Assembly: GCF_020166415.1 (NCBI RefSeq)
Contig: NZ_JAIQXV010000021.1
Coordinates: 1-64,000 of the forward strand
From: Deinococcus multiflagellatus
GTDB lineage: Bacteria > Deinococcota > Deinococci > Deinococcales > Deinococcaceae
Direction: 5' to 3'
Length of the DNA: 64,000 nucleotides
Numbering within the stretch: the first letter of the stretch is position 1; every line of letters starts with the position of its first letter. The notes below the pieces were generated by a model. That model saw nothing but the letters and a program-made list of their open reading frames with translations. It was not told the DNA's origin and did no database searches. Positions 35,371 to 45,830 of the stretch are shown in pieces. A program made the translations under genes and the position numbers.

Positions 35371-35732
35371 TGCACACTCCCTGGGGTGGCTTCGGCCACC
35401 GGATGATCCGGCAATGCCAGCCGGGCATGCTGTGCATGACTGAAGGCCTCTTGCAGCAGCGTCACCAGGTGGGCATCGGCCAACCGGTAGTGCATATGCA
35501 GACCGTCCCGGCGGGAGGTCACCAGATGTGCGTGACGCAGAACGGCAAGATGACGGCTGACGGTACTCTGAGGCAGATGCAACGCCTCAACCAGTGCGGT
35601 GACAGTGTGCTCGCCCAGGGTGAGCTGCAGCAGCAGGTTCACTCGAAGAGGCTCTCGGAGAGCGTCAAACAGCCGGGTCACATGCAGGAGGTCATCGGGC
35701 GGAGGCGGAACGGGCAAGGGGTGTCGGTGCAT
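35367..35732 (-). CDS. ArsR-family repressor of the MFS gene
   Basis: A 121-residue winged-helix protein: RLFDALREPLRVNLLLQL, recognition helix HLPQSTVSRHLAVLRHAHLV, wing SRRDGLHMHYRL. No CVC metal site is visible in helix 3 (TALVEALHLP), so it may sense something other than As, or use other sites such as the terminal His-rich segments. It is first in a two-gene operon with the transporter. Confidence 0.85.
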   Translation of the reverse strand: MHRHPLPVPPPPDDLLHVTRLFDALREPLRVNLLLQLTLGEHTVTALVEALHLPQSTVSRHLAVLRHAHLVTSRRDGLHMHYRLADAHLVTLLQEAFSHAQHARLALPDHPVAEATPGSVH

Positions 35733-36461
35733 GCTTGAGTATATCTGTTTATTCGGATAGACAAATATAGTGAGATATAGAGAGATTGGCGGTTGCGTGG
35801 AGCCGGTGGCCAGACAGATGGGCGGACACCCACTGCATTTGGGGCGATGCAGCGCGGCGCTTCATCCAGCAAAGGAAAGGGGGGCATAACGCTTCGGACA
35901 GGTCCAGTGGCTATCTGGAGAGGGAAGCGATCCTCAACAACTGACGTTCGAGGGAGCCACGAAACAGACGAAGAATCCCACCTTATTCAGAACCCGGCGG
36001 CACCGGCCAACTGGCGACTCTTCACATATACTGGTCATCAGCTCCAGAAATTAGGTGACAGCGCTGGGCATCCTGTTCGGGCATGAAGGAGAGCCTTGAC
36101 TTGAGCTCCATCCCCTTTCTCCTGGGCCCACCGCTCTATGTCTGCGGTGGGTTGTGGCTGGGGGGCCATACCGGCCAGGACTTCAGTTCACGGCGCCACC
36201 GCTCAAACCGAATCTGCCGTTTGATGACGCGGCACCGATAGACCAAGCCAGCAGGGAAGCATGCAGCGTACACACATGTCTGCATGGGCCTCCATTATTT
36301 TTAAACCCCTCCGTGGAACGAGCCGCCTCAGCTCAAAGTTCCGGCAGGGAGCGGCCTCGACTCTCTACTGAGAAAACCTCTTGCTTGCGTAATCCCCATC
36401 AATGTGGACTTCGATAATCCCTGTACGTCATGAAACTGTGAGCCGGCCCCTAGCCTGAGGG
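35733..36461. other. Intergenic region with AT-rich upstream sequence of the ArsR gene
   Basis: About 730 bases without a recognisable gene. The left 55 bases are unusually AT-rich, with repeated ATATC/GATAT-like segments (35742-35788) that probably contain the ArsR-protein operator and promoter. Confidence 0.35.
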
Positions 36462-37199
36462 ATGACTCTCCCCGCTCACGCGCATCTGCAACGCCTGCTC
36501 GCCTTTTTGAAGAAGTACTGGCGCGCCCTTCTCACCCTCTTTTTCAGTCTCCTTCTTCCCCTCTTGGGCTTCGTCAAGATCGCCGAAGAGGTCTATGAGA
36601 AAGAGCCCTTCGCCTTTGAAGAGCCCCTGATGCTTGCGGTTCACGCTGGTGCCTCCACAGCTTTGAATAACGTGACCCGGTTCCTTTCACTGTTTGGCAA
36701 CATGGCCGGCATGGTGCCTCTGACGGGCCTTCTCAGCGTCATGCTCTACCGCATTCGCCCCCGACTGGCCTACTTTCTCCTGCTGGCGTTGGGCGGCACG
36801 GTGGCAATCAACACGGTCCTCAAACAGTTTTTTGACCGGCCCCGCCCCGCGTTCTGGACCCCATTTCTCCCCGAACCTGACTTCTCTTTCCCGAGTGGTC
36901 ACGCCATGTTTGCGAGTGCGCTGGTGAGCGCTGTCGTTGTGATTCTGTGGTCCACACGCTGGCGCCTCCCGGCCCTCGTCTGCGGCGCCCTATATGTGCT
37001 CGCCATGATGTGGTCCTGGGTGTACATCGGCGTGCATTACCCCACAGACGTCACGGCCGGCGCTCTGGTCTCGGTGGCCTGGGTGGTGGGGTTGAATTAC
37101 GTGTTGCATGTCCACCGGATTCTGCGCCCCGCGCCAGCAGCTTCAGCTGAACGCCCGGGTGAAGAGAGGGGGCGGCAGGAAACGTCATCGGCCCAGTAA
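36462..37199 (+). CDS. PAP2-family lipid phosphatase (third)
   Basis: A 245-residue membrane phosphatase with intact motifs KQFFDRPRP, SFPSGHAM and SWVYIGVHYPTDV, in which the usual SR of motif 3 is SW, losing the conserved arginine. It shares the start pattern FSLLLPLLGFVKIAEEVYEKEPFAFE with the other two. It ends in a polar tail. TAGCCT ends 5 nt before the ATG, but no class B direct repeat is visible, so it is regulated differently. Confidence 0.85.
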   Translation: MTLPAHAHLQRLLAFLKKYWRALLTLFFSLLLPLLGFVKIAEEVYEKEPFAFEEPLMLAVHAGASTALNNVTRFLSLFGNMAGMVPLTGLLSVMLYRIRPRLAYFLLLALGGTVAINTVLKQFFDRPRPAFWTPFLPEPDFSFPSGHAMFASALVSAVVVILWSTRWRLPALVCGALYVLAMMWSWVYIGVHYPTDVTAGALVSVAWVVGLNYVLHVHRILRPAPAASAERPGEERGRQETSSAQ

Positions 37200-37756
37200 G
37201 CAGGAAAGTTGGCCGTCAACAGCATGGGTCGGTGGCCGCTTCCGTCCGGGATCACCCAGCTGCTGGCCACCCGTCAGGTGAAGTCCAGACGGCACATCCC
37301 CGCCCACTTTTCATAGCCCCTGAGTCGGCGCGAAGCGGACCAAACCGAGCGGCGCCCACACTTGGCCAAGGGCCCGTCCTCTCGGCCCTCCGTGCTCACT
37401 GGATTTGGACGCCTGCCCAGTTCTCCTGGACGGCCCGACTGTGGATTCGCTTACCTTAGGCCACACTTGCGACAGATCACCTTTCTGGTGCGGACACATT
37501 ACCCTCCGAACCCCAGCCGGCCAGACCACACCGCAGCCCGTCGCAACGCTGCTAACTGGCCCTATCAGCTCGCTCGCCCCGTGGTCGTTCCAGCGCTCTG
37601 GAGCAAGCGGAGGGATAGAGCGGCGCCCGCTCAAGTAACTCCTCGCCAGCCGCGCCGGCCTCTATGCAGTGCAGAGGCATGCCTGAACCCCAAGACAAGG
37701 GGTACATCACACTGAAGGCTTTGGACGGCAGCGCTTACGACAATGCATCCATCTGG
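37200..37756. other. Intergenic region, no recognised gene
   Basis: A 557-base gap with no ORF that I can support on either strand. The right edge abuts the large palindrome before the VIT-like gene. Confidence 0.3.
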
Positions 37757-37783
37757 CCTTAATAGGAATTATTCCTATTAAGG
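37757..37783. promoter_or_regulatory. 27-bp perfect palindrome upstream of VIT-like gene
   Basis: CCTTAATAGGAAT / T / ATTCCTATTAAGG is a perfect 13-1-13 inverted repeat ending 15 bases before the ATG. The size and symmetry suit a dimeric or double-dimeric metalloregulator of the DtxR or Fur type. Confidence 0.6.
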
Positions 37784-37798
37784 CGTTAAGCTGATGAC

Positions 37799-38290
37799 AT
37801 GACCTCGCGCCGTGATCAGACCTTCATCCTTCAGAAAATTCAGCCTGCTCTGCTGGGGCTGATGGACGGATCAGTCAGCACCCTTGCGCCGATCTTCGCA
37901 GCGGCGGGCTTGACTGGCCGTCCCATTGACGCCTTCTACGTTGGCCTCGCCGCATCTGTCGGCGCGGCCATCAGCATGGGCCTCGCGGAGGCGCTCAGCG
38001 ATGACGGCGTGGTCTCTGGACGGGGCACGCCCCTGGCCAGGGGGGTCATCACCGGCGTCGCCACCGTGCTGGGCGGCATGCTGCACACCTTTCCGTTTCT
38101 GCTGCCGGACCTGCGCGTCGCCCTGACGCTGGCCTACGCAGTGGTGCTCATCGAGCTCGTGGTCATCGCTTACATTCGCTGGCACTACATGCGGTCACCG
38201 CTGGGGCAGACCATTTTTCAGGTGATCGTGGGCGGGGCGGTCGTCTTTGCGGTCGGTGTCTGGCTTGGCCAGTTGGGGGCGCGCGCCTAG
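37799..38290 (+). CDS. VIT1/CCC1-like membrane protein
   Basis: A 163-residue membrane protein with about five helices. The opening [21 protein letters not shown] (polar D within TM1, then G) and [19 protein letters not shown] resemble the VIT/CCC1 vacuolar-iron-transporter fold, in which TM1 Asp/Met and TM2 Glu line the metal path. The cytoplasmic metal-binding domain of plant VIT1 is missing, as in many bacterial forms. It may export Fe2+ or Mn2+. The palindrome upstream supports metal control. Confidence 0.65.
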   Translation: MTSRRDQTFILQKIQPALLGLMDGSVSTLAPIFAAAGLTGRPIDAFYVGLAASVGAAISMGLAEALSDDGVVSGRGTPLARGVITGVATVLGGMLHTFPFLLPDLRVALTLAYAVVLIELVVIAYIRWHYMRSPLGQTIFQVIVGGAVVFAVGVWLGQLGARA

Positions 38291-38430
38291 ACGCGTGGCC
38301 AGAAGGACGCTGGACATAGTGGGGCTGACCACGGCCAGGACCAAGCTCAACACTAGAAGGTCTACCGCCCCGGCGACCCGCCGTATGCTCAGGGAAACAC
38401 GCTCCTGGCCCCATGCCACCATAGCGGTCT

Positions 38431-38826
38431 ATGCTCTTCTGGCTCGGTTTGGCTTGTGGCGGCGCCCTTGGCGCGCTCATTCGTTACGGCATTCAACTGG
38501 CCCTGAGTGGGCGACTGGCCCATACACCCTGGGCCACGTTTCCGCTGGCCACCCTGCTGGTCAATGTAGCCGGGTCGTTCGCACTGGCGTTCGTCGTGAC
38601 ACTGTCACTGCGCGGCGCCTTGTCCTCCGAATGGCGCCTGATCATAGGCACCGGTTTTATTGGCGCCTTGACCACCTTTTCGACCCTTGAATGGGAAACT
38701 TACCTGCTGCTGCGTGACAATGACATGGTGCGGGCCACGCTGTCGGTGGTCGCCAACTTGATGCTGGGCTTTGTGGCTGTGCTCCTGGGCCGCGCACTGG
38801 CCCTGGCCTGGACTGCTGCCCGCTGA
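38431..38826 (+). CDS. crcB: CrcB/Fluc fluoride exporter
   Basis: A 131-residue four-helix membrane protein forming a dual-topology dimeric fluoride channel. Characteristic stretches are GGALGALIRYGI, FPLATLLVNVAGSFALAF (Asn in TM2) and GTGFIGALTTFSTLEWET (TM3 break with Phe, Thr and Ser pore residues). Only one copy is seen, so it must homodimerise. I looked for a fluoride riboswitch in the 140 bases upstream and found no convincing match. Confidence 0.88.
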   Translation: MLFWLGLACGGALGALIRYGIQLALSGRLAHTPWATFPLATLLVNVAGSFALAFVVTLSLRGALSSEWRLIIGTGFIGALTTFSTLEWETYLLLRDNDMVRATLSVVANLMLGFVAVLLGRALALAWTAAR

Positions 38827-38933
38827 CTGTTTTGGCTCCAGCGCCGCTGTCGGCCCCACGGCGGCCGAACAGTCCAGATCAAGGAGGGGGGCTGCTGCCC
38901 CTAAGGCCTTGAGTGCACTTGGGCAACCAGACC

Positions 38934-39194
38934 TCAGCGGGACAACTTCAGAAGCTTCACGAGATCGGCGGGACGCTCACCCCGTGCCTGGCACTGCGCC
39001 ACATAGGTTTCCAGAATCACGTCTCCGGTGGATTCCAGCGCACTCTTGACACCGGCGTACAGCGTCATGACGTCTACGCAGTTCTTCTCCTCCTCGACCA
39101 TTTTCTGGAGCCCCCGGACTTGACCTTCCAGGCGGCGCAGACGGTTGAGGATTCTGACTTTCTCGGCTTGATGGTCGCTGACGGGCACAGACAT
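38934..39194 (-). CDS. cstR: CstR-type persulfide-sensing repressor
   Basis: An 86-residue all-helical CsoR/CstR-family repressor. The two Cys needed for di- and trisulfide bonding are in KNCVDVMTL and YVAQCQARG. The His of the copper-sensing CsoR triad is replaced (ETYVAQC), which points to sulfide rather than copper. Its gene is divergent from the persulfide dioxygenase operon, and two matching operator sites lie between. Confidence 0.85.
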   Translation of the reverse strand: MSVPVSDHQAEKVRILNRLRRLEGQVRGLQKMVEEEKNCVDVMTLYAGVKSALESTGDVILETYVAQCQARGERPADLVKLLKLSR

Positions 39195-39203
39195 TCTCTA
39201 AAT

Positions 39204-39248
39204 ATACCCCCTCCGGGTATTTGACAGAATACCCTGGGGGGGTATAAA
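39204..39248 (+). promoter_or_regulatory. CstR operators and promoter of the sulfur operon
   Basis: Two 17-bp sites, ATACCCCCTCCGGGTAT (39204-39220) and ATACCCTGGGGGGGTAT (39229-39245), flank and overlap a promoter: TTGACA (39221-39226), 16 bp, TATAAA (39243-39248). The second site fills the -35/-10 spacer, so repressor binding would exclude polymerase. Confidence 0.75.
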
Positions 39249-39256
39249 GTCCAGTT

Positions 39257-40639
<1,383 letters not shown>

Positions 40640-40649
40640 CCCGCACCCG

Positions 40650-40680
40650 GCGGAGGCGGCCCACGGGGCGCCGCCTCCGC
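40650..40680 (+). terminator. Internal terminator-like hairpin in sulfur operon
   Basis: GCGGAGGCGGC (40650-40660) pairs perfectly with GCCGCCTCCGC (40670-40680), followed by TTTGG. It lies between cstB and the rhodanese gene and would partially attenuate the operon. Confidence 0.6.
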
Positions 40681-40701
40681 TTTGGCTGAAAGGAGCTTTC
40701 C

Positions 40702-41019
40702 ATGACCTACCAAGACATCTTTACCACCGAACTTGAAAGGAAGAAGCGCAATGGCGCCCGCTTGGTCGACGTGCGTGAGCATGAGGAGTACATGGCCGGA
40801 CACATTCCCGGCGCCACCAACCTCCCGCTCAGCGAACTGATTGGCCGTGCGGACGAGATAGAGCCGACCACCATCCTGATCTGCGCCAGCGGGAATCGTT
40901 CCTCACAGGCCGCTGCTTACCTTGTCTCTCAGGGCAAGACCGGAGTGATGAATCTTTCGGGTGGCACGGCGGCCTGGAGTCGTGAGGGCCGTGACCTCAA
41001 CCGGGGCGAGCAGCCATGA
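40702..41019 (+). CDS. Single-domain rhodanese
   Basis: A 105-residue cytoplasmic sulfurtransferase. Rhodanese landmarks are [23 protein letters not shown] and the active loop [10 protein letters not shown] with its persulfide-forming Cys. It has AAGGAGC upstream of ATG 40702 and its stop overlaps the TauE gene (ATGA), so it is translated with the sulfite exporter. It probably shuttles sulfane sulfur in the CstB pathway. Confidence 0.88.
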   Translation: MTYQDIFTTELERKKRNGARLVDVREHEEYMAGHIPGATNLPLSELIGRADEIEPTTILICASGNRSSQAAAYLVSQGKTGVMNLSGGTAAWSREGRDLNRGEQP

Positions 41020-41819
41020 TCTTCGCCTGGATCGGCGCGGCCCTGATTGGGCTGAGCCTCGGCTTGTTGGGCTCAGGCGGGTCCATCCTGACCGTGCCGG
41101 TGCTGGTTTACCTCGTGGGCGAGCCGGAGAAACTGGCCATTGCCGAATCGCTCGCCATCGTGGGCGGGATCAGCCTGATTGGGGCGATCCCCTACGCCAT
41201 GAAGCGGCAGATCGACTGGCGCTCGGTGCTGTGGTTTGGTCTTCCCGGCGTGGTGGGCACTTTTCTGGGCGCGGCGCTGAGCGTGTACCTGAGCGGCGTG
41301 GTGCAACTGCTGCTCTTCGCCGTGGTGATGCTGCTCGCCGCCATCATGATGTTCCGGCCCTCGAGCACTCGGCCGGAGGGCCAGTTGACCCACCACCGCT
41401 CGCCCCTCAAGATCGGCGCGGAAGGTCTGGGCGTCGGCGTGCTAACCGGCTTGGTGGGCGTGGGCGGCGGGTTCCTGATCATCCCCGCACTGGTGCTGCT
41501 GGGCGGCCTGCCCATGGGCCTCGCGGTGGGCACCAGCCTGCTCATCATTTCCGCCAAGAGTTTCGTGGGTTTTGCCAAGTACGTGAACGTGCTGGCTGAG
41601 CAGAACGTGTCGGTGAACTGGCCCCTGATCCTGATGTTCACCGTCATCGGCATTCTGGGGAGCTTTCTCGGGGCGCGCCTCGGCAAGAACCTTTCCAACG
41701 ACAGCCTTAAAAAGGGCTTCGCTGGCTTCCTGGTCGTGATGGGTGTCTACGTTCTGGCCACCAACGTGCCCAAGGTGCTGAACCCGCCTCCCGCTGCCAA
41801 AGTGCAAGTGCAGCACTGA
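41016..41819 (+). CDS. TauE/SafE-family sulfite/organosulfonate exporter
   Basis: A 267-residue permease with eight predicted helices in two repeats: [18 protein letters not shown] near the N-terminus and [23 protein letters not shown] in the second half, the TauE/SafE duplicated signature. It should export the sulfite or thiosulfate made by CstB. Its ATG overlaps the rhodanese stop. Confidence 0.85.
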   Translation: MIFAWIGAALIGLSLGLLGSGGSILTVPVLVYLVGEPEKLAIAESLAIVGGISLIGAIPYAMKRQIDWRSVLWFGLPGVVGTFLGAALSVYLSGVVQLLLFAVVMLLAAIMMFRPSSTRPEGQLTHHRSPLKIGAEGLGVGVLTGLVGVGGGFLIIPALVLLGGLPMGLAVGTSLLIISAKSFVGFAKYVNVLAEQNVSVNWPLILMFTVIGILGSFLGARLGKNLSNDSLKKGFAGFLVVMGVYVLATNVPKVLNPPPAAKVQVQH

Positions 41820-41885
41820 AGGTGCCCGGCAAACCTCCTGCTCAACCTCCCTGCGCGGCTCTTCCTTCTCCGAGGTCTTTCTTCT

Positions 41886-42461
41886 ATGACTGAACTGCTC
41901 GACTTTCTCCATTCTCCCTGGCCCTGGTACCTGGGCGGCCCCCTGATCGGCCTGACCGTCCCACTGCTGCTGTGGCTGGGCAACAAGAGCTTTGGGATCT
42001 CCGCCAATCTGCGGCACGCCTGTGCCATCCTGCTGCCCGAACGGGCCAAACCCGGTTTCTTCCACTATGACTGGCGCAGGGAACGCTGGAATCTGATGTT
42101 CGCGGGTGGGCTGGTGTTGGGTGGGGGGCTGGCGGGTCTGATCTTCGCCAACCCCGAACCCACCCGCCTGAGTGCTGCTGGCGCCCAGTCGATTCAGGAC
42201 CTGGGCGTGCAGGTGCGGCCCAGCCTCTTTCCCTCAGAACTGACCGACCTGTCCAACCCCGGCGTGTGGCTGCTGCTGGCCTTCTCGGGCCTGCTGGTGG
42301 GCTTCGGCACCCGGTATGGCGGTGGGTGCACCTCCGGCCACGCGATTACCGGTCTCTCCACCCTGCAAGGCCCTTCTTTAATCGCCACCGTCTCGTTCTT
42401 TGTCGGTGGCATCCTCAGCGCAAACCTTCTCCTTCCCCTCTTCATGGCGGTCATCGGGTGA
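41886..42461 (+). CDS. YeeE/YedE-type thiosulfate transporter, first half
   Basis: A 191-residue membrane protein of the YeeE/YedE (PF04143) group. The signature [20 protein letters not shown] contains the conserved Cys used to hand thiosulfate through the TsuA pore. The next gene, overlapping by GTGA, is the second half of the same family, so the transporter is encoded as a split pair. It completes the CstB-rhodanese-TauE sulfur operon. Confidence 0.82.
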   Translation: MTELLDFLHSPWPWYLGGPLIGLTVPLLLWLGNKSFGISANLRHACAILLPERAKPGFFHYDWRRERWNLMFAGGLVLGGGLAGLIFANPEPTRLSAAGAQSIQDLGVQVRPSLFPSELTDLSNPGVWLLLAFSGLLVGFGTRYGGGCTSGHAITGLSTLQGPSLIATVSFFVGGILSANLLLPLFMAVIG

Positions 42462-42934
42462 CAGGTGAAGCCTCCATTCCAGGCGTCCACACCGAGCCTT
42501 CTTCCACGACCCGCGCCGCGACCGGCCTGCTGCTCTACCTCCTCGCGGGGTTGTATTTCGGTGTCGTCCTTGTGAAATCGGAGGCGGCCAGCTGGTACCG
42601 CATTCAAGAGATGTTCCGCTTCGAGTCTTTCCACATGTTCGGGCTGATGGGTTCGGCGGTCTTCACTGGGATGGTCACCACTATACTTCTGCGCCGCAGT
42701 GGCCTGAAAAGCCGGGATGGCCAGACCATCCGGGTCACGGACAAGGAGAAGGGATGGCGGCGGTACGTGTTCGGGGGCCTCACCTTTGGGATGGGCTGGG
42801 GCCTGGCCGGAGTCTGTCCTGGACCTATGTTCGTCCTAGTAGGGGCGGGCGTCTGGCCCATCCTTATCGTATTGACCTTCGCTCTCCTAGGAACCTATCT
42901 GTACGGTGTACTGAAAGCTCGCCTCCCTCATTGA
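42458..42934 (+). CDS. YeeE/YedE-type transporter, second half
   Basis: A 158-residue membrane protein. The PF04143 signature is [20 protein letters not shown], with the conserved Cys. GTG 42458 is chosen because it overlaps the preceding stop (GTGA). The first ~20 residues are non-membrane, then about four helices. It is presumably an obligate partner of the preceding protein. Confidence 0.8.
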   Translation: MTGEASIPGVHTEPSSTTRAATGLLLYLLAGLYFGVVLVKSEAASWYRIQEMFRFESFHMFGLMGSAVFTGMVTTILLRRSGLKSRDGQTIRVTDKEKGWRRYVFGGLTFGMGWGLAGVCPGPMFVLVGAGVWPILIVLTFALLGTYLYGVLKARLPH

Positions 42935-43030
42935 AATGGAGGGGCTTGATCACATCTCGAGAGTGCTGGACATTTGGGCTAACGAAGACCTTTCCTGCCT
43001 GCGTTTGAGGGGCTCAGGGCAGGCTGCCTT

Positions 43031-43162
43031 GCAATCGAGATGGCGAATCTCGCGCTGCAGCAGGGCCAGGATGCCCACATGCTGAGCCTGTCGAGAGTCA
43101 TTATTACCGCGCAGACCTCGGAAATGCTTGATTACCGCACCTGGCTCAAGAAGCGCGGCCTG
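43031..43162 (+). pseudogene. DUF305 gene fragment (C-terminal 44 codons)
   Basis: The 44 codons match the C-terminus of the DUF305 gene at 20240 nearly base for base, from AIEMANLALQQGQDA to LKKRGL. The stop has been lost, so translation would run into unrelated sequence, and no upstream part exists. It is a relic of duplication or recombination. Confidence 0.85.
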
Positions 43163-43233
43163 TCAGGAAAGTGGATCTTGTGGTCCCCCACGCAGCCGTT
43201 TGGGACCTTGCGTTGTTCAGCAGCTGGCCCTTC

Positions 43234-43431
43234 TTACAACCGCAGATAGGCCTGCGCGACGTACCTGCTGTCGCCCTGCCAGGACACCCGGCACCAGATG
43301 GCCGCACCGCTGATCAGGTTCACCCGCGCCCCCTGAAGGAGCGTGGCCAGCGGCATCTGGGCGCTCGGACCAGCACGCAGACTGATGCCCCTGGTCGTGA
43401 AGTGAACATTCAAACCGCCAGTGGCGTGTTC
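43234..43431 (-). pseudogene. SH3b-domain gene fragment
   Basis: Read on the minus strand, an open frame of 65 codons ends ..ARVNLISGAAIWCRVSWQG then DSRYVAQAYLRL and stop. This matches the C-terminal bacterial SH3 repeat common in deinococcal secreted proteins. It begins right after an in-frame TAG at 43434-43432, without a start or signal peptide, so the gene is decayed. Confidence 0.6.
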
Positions 43432-44278
43432 CTAGGTAACACTGGCCCTGCCTTTATGGCGATGCTCGTTTCGGTCAATAAAAGCTGTCTCTCGGTCATG
43501 CCGGGCATGGTCACTATGGGAACAGGCATGAGTCTAGCGGTGGCGCCCTCGCCCGGGTCAATCACATCAGCGCTGCTTGAAGCCGTCCTTACCGCGGGTG
43601 ACAGCAACGCCATTGGCCTGCATCTTCAAAGCGTGCCGTCAGACAGATTGGATCTGGCGCGCTGAGGGGTCGCAAACGCGTGCTCAACCTTACGCTGAAG
43701 AGCTCTCCAAGGGTGCACAGGAGTCTTATCGTGTACGGGAGGTGACGAGCCATCTGGACAGGGGTGGTCGTGATGATTGCCTCGAACCTCTTCTTCCTCG
43801 TTCGAGGGCCCGAGTCGACGGTCGCGCCTGCATAGGAATAAAAGCATCTGAGTTGAGTGCAAGAACTACGAGGGGCAGGAGAACGTGAGAGGGCTGCCCC
43901 TCGTGGGTCTTGCTGAAAGCATAGACCCGACACGGCATGCTTCCGCCAGCGAGAGTCTGTACCGGGTCGAACAGCCTGGGAGACGTCTCCAGTGGCATTG
44001 ACACCTAAGTCACCTTATGCAACAATCTAAGTTGCATGAAGTGTATAGGATTCCCAGAAGAGTTTCTTGGCAGCAGCCCCCACATGGGGTGTGCCCTCAC
44101 TGCTTCATAGGCGTCTCCACCACCCACTTAAGTCACTGTGTCAGCGCTCTGGCGAGCCGCCTTCTGCCAGCAACGTCGTCTTTATGGTGGCCAGCCGCGC
44201 CGCTCGGTCGTCCCTCGCCCTGACGCTCTGACCTCAGAGCCTCCGTCTCTTTCCGCCCAAGACTCAGGAGCATCCATC
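43432..44278. other. Intergenic region beside gene relics
   Basis: About 850 bases with no supported gene, probably scrambled remnants together with the promoter region of the methyltransferase. Confidence 0.3.
44017..44037. promoter_or_regulatory. 7-7-7 palindrome, candidate Rrf2-type operator
   Basis: ATGCAAC N7 GTTGCAT is a perfect inverted repeat 240 bases before the methyltransferase. Its right half extended, GTTGCATGAA (44031-44040), recurs exactly at 45012-45021 over the start codon of the Rrf2 gene, suggesting that regulator binds both. Confidence 0.5.
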
Positions 44279-44947
44279 ATGAATGACCCCTCTCACAAAC
44301 GCGACAAGCACAGTGAAGCCCTGCAGTACTGGGAAGCCCGATATCGGGACAACCCACGCCCGTGGACCGGGCGCCCCAACGCTCTCCTGGCGAGATGGGT
44401 GCAAGTGCAAGCGTTGACGCCCGGCACCGCACTTGATCTTGGCTGCAGTGAGGGGAACAGCGCGGTCTGGATGGCCACCCAAGGTTGGCAAGTCACCGGT
44501 GCGGACATCTCAAAGACCGCCCTGGAGCGTGCCGACCGGCACGCAGCTCAGGCCGGCGTGACTGACCGCACCACATTCGAGCAACACGATCTGGAGCACA
44601 GCTTCCCCGCAGGTCAGTTCGACCTGGTTTACGCGCTGTATCTCCAATCACCAGTGGCGTTTGCACGTGATCTCGTGCTCCGCAAAGCTTCTGATGCCGT
44701 GCAGCCGGGCGGGCTGCTTCTGGTCATTGAGCACGCCTCCGGACCCTCATGGTCAAGCAAGGTCGTGCCGTACCCCACCGTCCAGGAAGCCTTGGATACG
44801 ATCGGCCTGAACCTTGACCTGTGGGACGTGATTTTGCAGGACACCGTGGAGCGTGCGCTGACCGAAATGACTGGTCCAAATGGCGAAGTGGGCACCACCA
44901 AGGACAACATTCTGGCGCTCAGGCGAAAACACGAGCAGAAACGCTGA
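44279..44947 (+). CDS. Class I SAM-dependent methyltransferase
   Basis: A 222-residue methyltransferase with a Rossmann SAM site: ALDLGCSEGNSAVWMA (motif I), GADISKTALERA (motif II acidic) and FDLVYALYLQSP (motif IV). The start (RDKHSEALQYWEARY) is typical of TehB/thiopurine-type small-molecule methyltransferases, so a role in detoxification is plausible. A GGAG site lies 10 bases before ATG 44279. GC is lower than in the neighbours. Followed 69 bases later by an Rrf2 regulator. Confidence 0.8.
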   Translation: MNDPSHKRDKHSEALQYWEARYRDNPRPWTGRPNALLARWVQVQALTPGTALDLGCSEGNSAVWMATQGWQVTGADISKTALERADRHAAQAGVTDRTTFEQHDLEHSFPAGQFDLVYALYLQSPVAFARDLVLRKASDAVQPGGLLLVIEHASGPSWSSKVVPYPTVQEALDTIGLNLDLWDVILQDTVERALTEMTGPNGEVGTTKDNILALRRKHEQKR

Positions 44948-45016
44948 AGGAAGCGCTTCCGTGCCTGTTCAACCTTCGGCTTGACGTCCATTCCATCAAG
45001 AAACACACTGGGTTGC

Positions 45017-45475
45017 ATGAAACGTGATAGTCGACTGTCTGGGGTGCTCCACATCCTGCTGCACATGGCGCAGCATCAGGGACCCCTGACGTCTGAGATG
45101 TTGGCAAAAGCCATGGACACCAACCCAGTGGTCGTCCGGCGAATCATGGGCAGACTGCGAGACAAGGGCTACGTCCGCTCTGAAAAAGGTCACGGTGGTG
45201 GCTGGACCTTGGGCTGTGACCTGACAGCCGTGACCCTGAGAGACATCTACACCGCCCTCGGCTGTCCTTCACTGCTCGCCATCGGCAACCGGACGGAGGC
45301 GCCCGGTTGTCTGGTGGAGCAGGCCGTGAACGCAGCGCTCAATCAAGCCTTTCGTGACGCAGAGGCACTGTTGCTGGCCCGCCTTGGCGAAGTCACCCTG
45401 GCCACACTCAGCGCTGACCTTCACCACCACGCTGCAGACGGGCCCTTGACCCTGGACCGTGTGCATGCGTCGTGA
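45017..45475 (+). CDS. Rrf2-family transcriptional regulator
   Basis: A 152-residue winged-helix regulator: [19 protein letters not shown], recognition segment [18 protein letters not shown], wing GHGGGWTLG. The Fe-S cluster Cys triad of NsrR/IscR is not obvious; only two Cys (LGCPSLL and PGCLVE) are seen in the sensor region, so redox or thiol sensing as in CymR/SaiR-type members is more likely. ATG 45017 sits within the operator-like GTTGCATGAA. Confidence 0.82.
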   Translation: MKRDSRLSGVLHILLHMAQHQGPLTSEMLAKAMDTNPVVVRRIMGRLRDKGYVRSEKGHGGGWTLGCDLTAVTLRDIYTALGCPSLLAIGNRTEAPGCLVEQAVNAALNQAFRDAEALLLARLGEVTLATLSADLHHHAADGPLTLDRVHAS

Positions 45476-45728
45476 TGCCCACACCAGCGGACGAGAGCAG
45501 CGCCGGGGTCATGCTGACTTCCTGGCCGCTGACTCTGGGTACAGGCCCACAGTCCCTAAGACGGAACTCAGGTGAGCCGAAGGCGAACCTCAGCGGAGCG
45601 AACACGAGGAAATGCGGGACTACGGGGATGGAAAAGCAGATGGGCGCTCTTCCCAATGTGCTTTGGAATCAGACGAGTCCTGTATAAGACGAAGCTCAGC
45701 CGCCACCTTGCTGATCCCTCTTCCCCGA

Positions 45729-45761
45729 TTTGACAGGACCTTAACAGGCGACCCCCAAGAT
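45729..45761 (+). promoter_or_regulatory. Direct-repeat promoter of response regulator (class A)
   Basis: TTTGACA (45729-45735) and CTTAACA (45740-45746), an 11-bp period, are followed after 9 bp by CAAGAT (45756-45761). The mRNA would have a ~60-nt leader with an AGG site before the ATG. It suggests autoregulation. Confidence 0.5.
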
Positions 45762-45830
45762 GGATTTTATGAGCAGCCACATGGCCCCGACCGCTGGGCG
45801 CTGGACCCCAGTCCACCCTGGAGGTTGGCC

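Noticed and set aside
38291..38430. Possible fluoride riboswitch upstream of crcB
   Set aside because: A GGCGA...CGCC stretch at about 38372-38385 looked promising, but the conserved GAUG segment and pseudoknot partner could not be found.
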